A stretch of DNA of 22,268 nucleotides from Clostridia bacterium (GTDB lineage: Bacteria; Bacillota; Clostridia; UMGS1883), in assembly GCA_021202495.1 (NCBI GenBank), contig JAJQCX010000109.1, positions 1-22,268 of the forward strand, given 5' to 3'. Shown here piece after piece: positions 6,520-12,318 of the stretch (the first letter of the stretch is position 1; each line of letters starts with the position of its first letter). The notes under the pieces were generated by a model. It saw nothing but the letters and a program-made list of their open reading frames with translations, did not search any database and was not told where the DNA came from. The position numbers and the translations under genes are program-made.

Positions 6520-6828
6520 ATGTACGCAGTAATTAAGACAGGCGGCAAGCAGTATCAGGTTAAGGTCGGAGATGTTGTTTTCATCGAGAAGATCGACGCT
6601 GAAGACGGCGCTGTCGTAACGTTTGACGAGGTGCTTTTGGTTGGCGGAGAGGACGGCGTTAAGATCGGAACTCCGACAGTTGAGGGCGCAAAGGTTGAGG
6701 CTAAGGTTGTCGGTCAAACAAAGGGCAAGAAGGTTATCGTCTTCAAGTATAAGTCCAAGAAGGGCTACAGAAGAAAGAGCGGTCACCGTCAGCCGTACAC
6801 AAAGGTTGAGATAACGGCTATCGCGTAA
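6520..6828 (+). CDS. rplU: 50S ribosomal protein L21 (bL21)
   Basis: A 102-aa protein of normal bL21 length, beginning MYAVIKTGGKQYQVKVGDV and with the C-terminal signature FKYKSKKGYRRKSGHRQPY that contacts 23S rRNA. The ATG follows GGGAGGT by 8 bases. It is the first gene of rplU-prp-rpmA, under a consensus promoter and a structured leader. Confidence 0.98.
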   Translation: MYAVIKTGGKQYQVKVGDVVFIEKIDAEDGAVVTFDEVLLVGGEDGVKIGTPTVEGAKVEAKVVGQTKGKKVIVFKYKSKKGYRRKSGHRQPYTKVEITAIA

Positions 6829-6831
6829 GCT

Positions 6832-7146
6832 ATGATTAAGTTTAAGGCGAAACGAAACGACGAGGGGAAAATCGTCAAAATTGAGATAAGAGATCATGCG
6901 GGCTATGCCGAAGAGGGCTTTGACATTGTGTGTGCTGCCGTTTCGACGGCGTGCGAGATGGCAATAATGGGCATTGAACGGCTGAAGCTGGCGAAGATCA
7001 CATATGTTCAGGACGACGGATTTCTTTCGTGCGACATTTCTCCCGAAAGGGAGGCGGGGGCGGATGCGCTCCTTGAAAGCCTCGTAATTGTGATTTGTGA
7101 AATTGCGGAGCAATATAAGAAATATCTCTTAATTTTGGAGGTGTGA
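6832..7146 (+). CDS. prp: Ribosomal-processing cysteine protease Prp
   Basis: Prp removes the short N-terminal extension of ribosomal protein L27 in Bacillota, a step shown to be essential in Staphylococcus aureus. The catalytic pair is present at the family positions: H22 in RDHAGYAEEG and C34 in DIVCAAVST. Length 104 aa is normal. It starts 3 bases after the rplU stop without a strong ribosome site of its own, which suggests translational coupling, and ends 3 bases before rpmA, whose ribosome site lies in its last codons. Its substrate L27, with an intact cleavage motif, is the next gene, so enzyme and substrate are made from one message. Confidence 0.95.
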   Translation: MIKFKAKRNDEGKIVKIEIRDHAGYAEEGFDIVCAAVSTACEMAIMGIERLKLAKITYVQDDGFLSCDISPEREAGADALLESLVIVICEIAEQYKKYLLILEV

Positions 7147-7149
7147 AGA

Positions 7150-7428
7150 ATGATGACATTGAATATACAGCTTTTTGCTCATAAGAAGGGCGTTGGTTCG
7201 ACAAAGAACGGACGTGACAGTGAGTCGAAGAGACTTGGTGCAAAGCGTGCGGACGGTCAGTCGGTTTTGGCGGGCAACATTCTCGTTCGTCAGAGAGGAA
7301 CGAAGATTCATCCGGGCGTTAATGTTGGCAAGGGAAGCGACGACACGCTTTTCGCGCTTGTTGACGGCGTTGTAAAGTACGAAAGACTGGGTAAGGACAG
7401 AAAGCAGGTTTCTGTTTATACTGCTTAA
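7150..7428 (+). CDS. rpmA: 50S ribosomal protein L27 (bL27) with cleavable N-terminal extension
   Basis: L27 lies next to the peptidyl transferase centre, with its mature N-terminus reaching towards the tRNAs. The 92-aa precursor begins MMTLNIQLFAHKKGVGS. The segment LNIQLF followed by AHKKG matches the Prp cleavage motif (usual form LNLQFF, then A), so the mature protein should start at A10. The rest is standard bL27: KNGRDSESKRLGAKRADGQ and VRQRGTKIHPG. Two adjacent ATGs (7150, 7153) are possible; both stand behind GGAGGTG (7137-7143), at 6 and 9 bases. A strong terminator follows. Confidence 0.98.
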   Translation: MMTLNIQLFAHKKGVGSTKNGRDSESKRLGAKRADGQSVLAGNILVRQRGTKIHPGVNVGKGSDDTLFALVDGVVKYERLGKDRKQVSVYTA

Positions 7429-7442
7429 CCTTTGTGCACATA

Positions 7443-7477
7443 AAAATCCCGGAAAAGGCTATTCCGGGATTTTTTTT
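7443..7477 (+). terminator. Terminator of rplU-prp-rpmA
   Basis: A 12-bp stem (7443-7454 with 7462-7473) with an AAGGCTA loop and a run of eight T. It separates the ribosomal protein operon from obg, which must be reached by readthrough or a promoter I cannot see. Confidence 0.93.
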
Positions 7478-7484
7478 AACAGTG

Positions 7485-7644
7485 AGGGATGTGGGCAGTG
7501 ATTAGTGGTCAGTAGATGGAACAAATTTTGCTTCGCAAAATTTGAAACCCCTCAGTCAGCCCTGCGGGCTGCCAGCTCCCCTTTCAGGGGAGCCGATGCG
7601 CCTGCGGGCGCGGGCGGCGGGAGCAAGCCCCCGCCCTACGACCG
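7485..7644 (+). repeat. Hairpin island (copy B) upstream of obg
   Basis: Modular non-coding island in the gap 7478-7690. In order: a GT-rich purine stretch with AGTGATTAGTGGTCAGTAG; hairpin 7522-7531/7535-7544 (10 bp, loop TTC); hairpin 7557-7562/7566-7571; hairpin 7575-7582/7586-7593 (GCTCCCCT/AGGGGAGC); hairpin 7598-7602/7607-7611 (GCGCC, TGCG, GGCGC); and the GGCGGG/CCCGCC module ending CTACGACCG (7614-7644), identical to copy A. The frame through it happens to stay open into obg, but its translation is not protein-like. Confidence 0.8.
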
Positions 7645-7690
7645 GGATTGTGGGATGATTGAAGGACGACGGGTTTGTCGGAGGTGGATT

Positions 7691-8959
7691 ATGTTTATTG
7701 ATACGGCGGAAATTGAGATAAAGGCCGGAAACGGCGGAAACGGGCTGGTGTCGTTCAGGCGCGAGAAATATATCCCGGACGGAGGTCCCGACGGCGGCGA
7801 CGGCGGCAAGGGCGGAAGCGTTATCTTTAAGGTTGACAAAAATTTGACGACGCTGATGGATTTCCGCTATAAAAAAATATATACTGCGCAAAACGGCGGC
7901 GACGGGCGCGCGAAAAAGTGCAGCGGCAAAAACGGCGAGAATTTGACCGTGTTGGTGCCGGCGGGCACGATTGTGCGGGATAAAGAAACGGGTAAAATAA
8001 TCGTCGATCTTTCGGAAGAGGGCGAGGAATTCGTTGCGGCGAAGGGCGGCAACGGCGGATGGGGCAACGTCCATTTTGCGACGCCGACAAGAAGAGCGCC
8101 GAAATTTGCGAAAAACGGATTGAAGGGCGAGGAGCGCACGGTCGTTTTGGAGCTGAAGCTGATTGCGGACGTGGGGCTGGTCGGTTTTCCGAATGTGGGA
8201 AAATCGACGCTTTTGTCGCGCGTGAGCGATGCAAGACCGAAGATTGCGGATTATCATTTTACAACTTTGGAGCCGAATTTGGGCGTTGTGGACGCGGGAG
8301 AGGGCAAAAGCTTTGTGATTGCCGATATTCCGGGACTTATCGAGGGCGCGCATGAGGGCGTGGGGTTAGGACATGAGTTTTTGCGTCACATCGAGAGAAC
8401 GAGACTTATAATCCATGTGGCGGACATTTCGGGAATTGAGGGACGCGATCCGGCGGAGGATTTTGAAAAGATAAATAACGAGCTTGCGCTTTACAGCGAA
8501 AAGCTCGCCGATACGCCGCAGATTGTGGCGGCAAACAAGAGCGACATTATTCAGGATGAAGAAAAGGCGGAGAATTTCCGCGAATATATAAAGGAAAAAG
8601 GCTTGAAGCTTTTTGAAATAAGCGCGGCGACGGGCGCGGGCGTGAGAGAGCTTATGCTGTACACGGCGTCGGTTTTGGAAACGCTGGAGCCGGTGAAGGT
8701 TTACGAAAGCGACTTTGTGCCCGAGGAAGAAAAGGAAGAGGAGCCGTTTACGATAACGCGCGACGGTGATGTATTTGTTGTCGAAGGCCCGCTTGTGGAG
8801 AAGCTTTTCGGAAGCGTTAATTTTGACGACGATGAAAGCATGGGCTATTTTGAACGGACGCTGAGACGTGAGGGCGTGATTGACGCGCTGCGCGAAATGG
8901 GCGCGGGCGAGGGCTCGACGGTCAGAATGGACGAAACGGAATTTGATTTCGTGGAGTAG
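7691..8959 (+). CDS. obgE: Obg family GTPase
   Basis: Essential GTPase in late 50S assembly and stress response. The 422-aa protein has three parts. The glycine-rich Obg fold covers 1-158 (AGNGGNGLVSFRREKYIPDG and GGDGGKGGSV). The G domain covers about 159-330, with G1 GFPNVGKST (165-173), switch region HFTTLEPNLG, G3 DIPG (212-215), G4 NKSD (282-285) and G5 SAATG (311-315). The C-terminal OCT domain covers about 350-422 (FTITRDGDVFVVEGP). The ATG at 7691 is chosen because GGAGGTGG (7680-7687) lies just ahead and homologues start MFIDTAEI. A longer in-frame start at 7505 would translate the hairpin island and is rejected. In Clostridia obg is commonly followed directly by yhbY; here two extra genes intervene. 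Confidence 0.97.
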   Translation: MFIDTAEIEIKAGNGGNGLVSFRREKYIPDGGPDGGDGGKGGSVIFKVDKNLTTLMDFRYKKIYTAQNGGDGRAKKCSGKNGENLTVLVPAGTIVRDKETGKIIVDLSEEGEEFVAAKGGNGGWGNVHFATPTRRAPKFAKNGLKGEERTVVLELKLIADVGLVGFPNVGKSTLLSRVSDARPKIADYHFTTLEPNLGVVDAGEGKSFVIADIPGLIEGAHEGVGLGHEFLRHIERTRLIIHVADISGIEGRDPAEDFEKINNELALYSEKLADTPQIVAANKSDIIQDEEKAENFREYIKEKGLKLFEISAATGAGVRELMLYTASVLETLEPVKVYESDFVPEEEKEEEPFTITRDGDVFVVEGPLVEKLFGSVNFDDDESMGYFERTLRREGVIDALREMGAGEGSTVRMDETEFDFVE

Positions 8960-9015
8960 GCATTTGTTGAAATCATATCATGATGCGCCGAGCAGAATAT
9001 AGGGAAGTGAAAGCA

Positions 9016-9696
9016 TTGACAAAGCGTAAGAAACGTATATTGACAGCGGCGGGAATTTTGATATTGATAATAGTGATTATTGCGGCAGTTGCTGTTGTAG
9101 CCGGTGAAAAGAAAATAAAAATAGCTGCTGATAACGGAAAGGAATATTGGCTTTCGCATGATTATAAATCCTTTGGGTTGCTGCGACCTTATTCCCGCAT
9201 AACGTTATATGATGAAAAGTTTAATGAATTAAGCGGATTTCACGTGGATGGGAAAATACAAAAAATTGAAATAAAATATGACTGTACAATAGACGATTGG
9301 GATTTTTATACAATGAACGTGTCTACAAAGTGGGAATCACAAGAGTTTTTGTGGAAAGAGCGGGGAAATGAGTATCGCGGACTAAGCGTAGGATGGGACA
9401 TTAGGAACTATATACGTGCGGCTGGGTGGGCGGATGATACAGATATAGAGGAAATTCATGAATTTAAGGGATACGCACTGAAAAGGATTAATGATGGTGA
9501 ATACGAGTGGCTATATTCATATGGAGACATATTGATTTCAGAGGGGCATACGGAGCTTATCGAAATTGTGAAAAATGTTGTCGAAGACAGAACTTACTCT
9601 CCAAAATATGTTAATGAGGATAAATTTTATCGGAAGTGCGAGGAAATACTGAATACATATTCCAGTGAGGGAAGTGAAAGCATTGACAAAATGTAA
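9016..9696 (+). CDS. Uncharacterised membrane-anchored protein, tandem copy 1
   Basis: No known family recognised. The start is taken as TTG at 9016, 6 bases behind AGGGAAGTG, because similarity to the next gene begins exactly at that ribosome site; in-frame ATGs at 8980 and 8983 lie outside the shared sequence. The 226-aa product has a basic N-terminus (TKRKKR), one membrane helix (about residues 9-29) and a polar domain of about 195 residues rich in Y, W, D and E, probably outside the cell. Shared features with copy 2 are DYKSFGLLRPYSRI, IKYDCTIDDWD, KGYALKRIN, EYEWLYSYGD and GHTELIEIVKNVVEDRTYSP. The last 10 residues (SEGSESIDKM) are read from the ribosome site and start of copy 2, after loss of one base relative to the end of copy 2. 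It is less GC-rich than its neighbours and interrupts the obg-yhbY gene order. Confidence 0.8.
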   Translation: MTKRKKRILTAAGILILIIVIIAAVAVVAGEKKIKIAADNGKEYWLSHDYKSFGLLRPYSRITLYDEKFNELSGFHVDGKIQKIEIKYDCTIDDWDFYTMNVSTKWESQEFLWKERGNEYRGLSVGWDIRNYIRAAGWADDTDIEEIHEFKGYALKRINDGEYEWLYSYGDILISEGHTELIEIVKNVVEDRTYSPKYVNEDKFYRKCEEILNTYSSEGSESIDKM

Positions 9697-10330
9697 GAAA
9701 CGTATATTGACAGCGGCGGGAATTTTGATATTGATAACAGTGATTATTGCGGTAGTTGCTGTTGTAACCGGCGAAAAGAAAGCTAAAATAACTTTGGAAA
9801 ACGGAAAGGAATATTGTATTTCATATGATTACAAATCCTTTGGATTGCTGCGACCTTATTCCCGCATAATATTATACGATGAAAATTTTAATCGACTGCA
9901 TAGCTTTGACATTGAGGGAAAATTACAAGCATATGAAATAAAATATGACTGTACAATAGACGATTGGGATTATTATACACTGAATATGTCTACGAAGTGG
10001 GAATCATCTGATTTTTTGTGGAGAGAGCGGGGAGATGAGTATAGCGGAGGGCGGAAGATTATCCATTATATAAAGCTAATTGAGTCAGATGATATAGATG
10101 ATATAGAAGAAATTTATGAATATAAGGGATACGCACTGAAAAGGATTAATGCCGGAGAATACGAGTGGCTGTATTCATATGGAGATGTATTGATTTCAGA
10201 TGGGCATACGGAGCTTATCGAAATTGTGAAAAATGTTGTCGAAGACAGAACCTACTCTCCAAAATATATTAGTAATGAAGATGAATTTTATCAAAAGTGC
10301 GAAGAAATACTGAATACATATGCTCAGTGA
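9683..10330 (+). CDS. Uncharacterised membrane-anchored protein, tandem copy 2
   Basis: Paralogue of the preceding gene and its tandem duplicate. The 215-aa product starts at TTG 9683 behind GAGGGAAGTG; a GTG at 9665 is a less likely start. It has the same layout: basic TKCKKR, a single membrane helix, then a polar domain of about 185 residues. Identity to copy 1 is very high at both ends, near-identical DNA over the first 120 bases and the last 200, but low in the middle: DEYSGGRKIIHYIKLIESDD here against NEYRGLSVGWDIRNYIRAAG there, with length differences. It overlaps the end of copy 1 by 14 bases, so translation is likely coupled. It ends NTYAQ-TGA and is followed at once by a 110-bp inverted repeat. 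Function unknown; a lipoprotein is unlikely because no lipobox cysteine follows the helix. Confidence 0.8.
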   Translation: MTKCKKRILTAAGILILITVIIAVVAVVTGEKKAKITLENGKEYCISYDYKSFGLLRPYSRIILYDENFNRLHSFDIEGKLQAYEIKYDCTIDDWDYYTLNMSTKWESSDFLWRERGDEYSGGRKIIHYIKLIESDDIDDIEEIYEYKGYALKRINAGEYEWLYSYGDVLISDGHTELIEIVKNVVEDRTYSPKYISNEDEFYQKCEEILNTYAQ

Positions 10331-10332
10331 GG

Positions 10333-10442
10333 TGTAACGTGAAAAATAAGCGGCGCATCTCGCCCTTATTCGTCGCTTGAAGTATCTGTATACGTCGGCG
10401 CTCCTCATAAGGGCAATCTACTTGCTTCTTTTCCACGTTACA
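10333..10442. repeat. 110-bp imperfect palindromic element (MITE- or REP-like)
   Basis: The outer arms TGTAACGTG (10333-10341) and CACGTTACA (10434-10442) are perfect 9-bp inverted repeats and extend inward imperfectly (AAAAATAAG against CTTCTTTT). An inner pair GCCCTTAT (10362-10369) and ATAAGGGC (10407-10414) is also perfect. No reading frame of note lies inside. It sits directly behind the duplicated gene pair. It could be a small non-autonomous mobile element or a structured 3' RNA. Confidence 0.7.
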
Positions 10443-10479
10443 ATTTATGCCGCCGCAGGGCGGCGGAATGGAGATTAAT

Positions 10480-10767
10480 ATGATTACAAGCAAACAGCGG
10501 GCGAAGCTGAGAGGCATCGCGAATGATATTGATACGATTTTTCAGATTGGCAAGGGCGGAATAGGCGACAATTTTATAAAGCAGATGGACGACGCGCTTG
10601 AGGCGCGGGAAATTGTGAAAGTGAAGGTGCTTGAAACGGCGTTCATCTCGGCGCGCGAGGCGTGTGAAGAGGTTTGCGCGGCGGTTGGCGCGGAGCCTGT
10701 GGCGACGATTGGGAACAAATTTGTCGTTTACAGGGAGTCCAAAAATGATAAAAAAATTGAGCTTTGA
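10480..10767 (+). CDS. yhbY: YhbY/CRM-domain RNA-binding protein (ribosome assembly)
   Basis: A 95-aa single CRM domain that binds pre-50S rRNA. The start MITSKQRAKLRG and the conserved GKGGIG loop (about residues 24-29), followed by the alpha/beta pattern ending in TIGNKFVVYRES, are typical. The ATG at 10480 follows TGGAG (10469-10473). An in-frame ATG at 10447 would place a GC hairpin (CCGCCG 10450-10455 / CGGCGG 10461-10466) inside the gene and is rejected. That hairpin ends three bases before the ribosome site and could affect initiation. It opens the yhbY-nadD-yqeK-rsfS-leuS run. Confidence 0.93.
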   Translation: MITSKQRAKLRGIANDIDTIFQIGKGGIGDNFIKQMDDALEAREIVKVKVLETAFISAREACEEVCAAVGAEPVATIGNKFVVYRESKNDKKIEL

Positions 10768-10782
10768 CGGCGGAGAATTGCA

Positions 10783-11340
10783 ATGAAAATCGGTTTATTC
10801 GGCGGGTCGTTCGACCCGGTACACATCGGGCACAGGGCGATAGCGGAGGCGGCAATAGATTTCGGACTTGACAGGGTGATAATAATCCCGACGGGGAAGA
10901 AAATTTATTACAAGGCGTCAAACAGCGCGCCGTGTGAGGACAGGCTTGCGATGTTAAGGCTCGCCTTTCCCGAGGATGTGTTTGAAATTTCGGACTATGA
11001 AACAAAGATAGGCGGCATTTGCTACAGCGCGGACACGGTGGAGCATTTCAAAGAGGTTTATCCAAAAGATGCGCTCTATTTCATAATCGGCGAGGATTCG
11101 TATGATTATTTTTATGAATGGCGCGAGCCGGAAAGAATTTTGAAAAATTCGACGCTGCTCGTTTATCCCAGAGGCGAGGGCGGGGGCGAGATAAAGCCGC
11201 CCGCGGTGAGGCTCGATTGTGAAAAGGTAAACGCGGCGTCAAGCGATATAAGAGAGAAAATAAAGCGGGGGGAAAACATCGAGGGTCAGGTTACGAAAAA
11301 GGTTTTGGAATACATAGAAGAAAAAAAGCTTTATCGGTAG
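10783..11340 (+). CDS. nadD: Nicotinate-nucleotide adenylyltransferase
   Basis: Joins ATP and nicotinate mononucleotide to give deamido-NAD, the step before NAD synthetase. The nucleotidyltransferase signature GGSFDPVHIGH (7-17) holds the HxGH ATP site, and SSDIR (153-157) matches the C-terminal S-S-T-x-I-R motif. The 185-aa length is slightly below the usual 190-215. The start is set by GGCGGAG 7 bases before the ATG at 10783. It stands 15 bases after yhbY and 26 before yqeK, the standard Bacillota cluster in which NAD synthesis is linked with ribosome assembly factors. Confidence 0.96.
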   Translation: MKIGLFGGSFDPVHIGHRAIAEAAIDFGLDRVIIIPTGKKIYYKASNSAPCEDRLAMLRLAFPEDVFEISDYETKIGGICYSADTVEHFKEVYPKDALYFIIGEDSYDYFYEWREPERILKNSTLLVYPRGEGGGEIKPPAVRLDCEKVNAASSDIREKIKRGENIEGQVTKKVLEYIEEKKLYR

Positions 11341-11366
11341 TTTGCCGTAAAAGGGAGGCGCGTTTT

Positions 11367-11951
11367 ATGTTGAGTGAAGAAGAAATGCATAAAAAGCTGA
11401 GGGCGACGCAGAAGGAACGGCGGTATTTTCATACGCTGGGCGTCGTCAAAGAGGCTGTGAGGCTTGCGCCCCGTTACGGCGTGCCGGTTGAAAAGGCGAA
11501 GATTGCGGCGCTGCTGCACGACTGCGCGAAGAATTTTGACGAGACGCGGTTTAACGAAATTGCGGCGGAGTACGGAGTGCAGCTTGACGAATACGCGCAG
11601 AAGGAGCCGGCGCTTGTCCACGCCTTTTTGGGGGCGGCGGTGGCGTACCGCGATTACGGCGTGACGGATAGGGAAATACTTGACGCGATATATTACCACA
11701 CGACGGCGCGGGCGAACATGACAAACCTTGAAAAGCTTATTTACATAGCGGACATGATCGAGCCGGGGCGCACAATTCCGCAGGCGGAGGAGCTGCGCAA
11801 AATGGTAGAGGTCGATTTGGACGCGGCGCTGATATACGCGATAGACTGTTCAATAAAGCACGTTATAAAAAAGGGAAGGCTGATACATCCCGATTCGATA
11901 TACGCGAGAAATTATCTTATTGAGAGGAGAGACGAGCTTGGTGATAAATGA
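11367..11951 (+). CDS. yqeK: YqeK-type HD-domain Ap4A hydrolase
   Basis: Metal-dependent HD-superfamily enzyme. Characterised YqeK proteins split diadenosine tetraphosphate symmetrically into two ADP, limiting this stress nucleotide. The metal and catalytic residues are in place: H22 (RYFHTLGV), H51-D52 (LLHDCAK), H85 (PALVHAFLG), H111 (IYYHTT) and D129 (IYIADMIEPGR). Length 194 aa is normal. AAGGGAGG lies about 10 bases before the ATG at 11367. The stop overlaps the rsfS start, indicating coupled translation. Confidence 0.93.
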   Translation: MLSEEEMHKKLRATQKERRYFHTLGVVKEAVRLAPRYGVPVEKAKIAALLHDCAKNFDETRFNEIAAEYGVQLDEYAQKEPALVHAFLGAAVAYRDYGVTDREILDAIYYHTTARANMTNLEKLIYIADMIEPGRTIPQAEELRKMVEVDLDAALIYAIDCSIKHVIKKGRLIHPDSIYARNYLIERRDELGDK

Positions 11952-12318
11952 TGAAAAGGAAATTCTGAAAAGAGCGGTGACGCTGCTTGACAAAAAGAAA
12001 GCTAATGACATTGTGGTGATGAACATTGAAAACCTAACGATATTGACACGCTATTTTGTCGTGTGTACGGGTACGTCCTCAACGCAGATAAACGCGCTCG
12101 CGGATGAAATACGCGAAAAAATGGCGGAAAATGTTGTGAGGGTTGAAGGAAAAGAGGCGTCGGGCTGGATAATCATTGATTTGGGCGGCGTTATGGTACA
12201 CATTTTCAGCAGAAAGATGAGGGATTTTTACGCGCTTGAGCATTTGTGGGAGGGCGCGGAGAATATAGCGGTAGATGAGCTTATCGAAAAAGAGGAGAAG
12301 AGCCAAGATGAAGTATGA
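11941..12318 (+). CDS. rsfS: Ribosomal silencing factor RsfS
   Basis: Binds uL14 on the 50S subunit and blocks subunit joining when nutrients are short; also called YqeL or RsfA. The 125-aa protein has the family core: DKKKANDIVVMNIENLT, YFVVCTGTSSTQINALAD, and GWIIIDLGGVMVHIF followed by RDFYALEHLW. Start options are GTG 11941 (chosen) and TTG 11938, both behind GAGGAGA (11924-11930). Either way the start lies inside the last codons of yqeK. The 3' end overlaps leuS by 11 bases. It is tied by overlap to both neighbours. Confidence 0.95.
   Translation: MINDEKEILKRAVTLLDKKKANDIVVMNIENLTILTRYFVVCTGTSSTQINALADEIREKMAENVVRVEGKEASGWIIIDLGGVMVHIFSRKMRDFYALEHLWEGAENIAVDELIEKEEKSQDEV

Noticed and set aside
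5785..7113. 442-codon open frame on the minus strand (and a similar 395-codon one at 12392-13579)
   Set aside because: These lie opposite well-identified genes (phosphatase, rplU, prp; leuS), have no ribosome site and arise from the codon bias of the + strand genes.
7505..7690. In-frame N-terminal extension of Obg by 62 residues
   Set aside because: It translates a hairpin island, lacks a ribosome site, and Obg proteins start at MFIDTAEI, which has a strong ribosome site.
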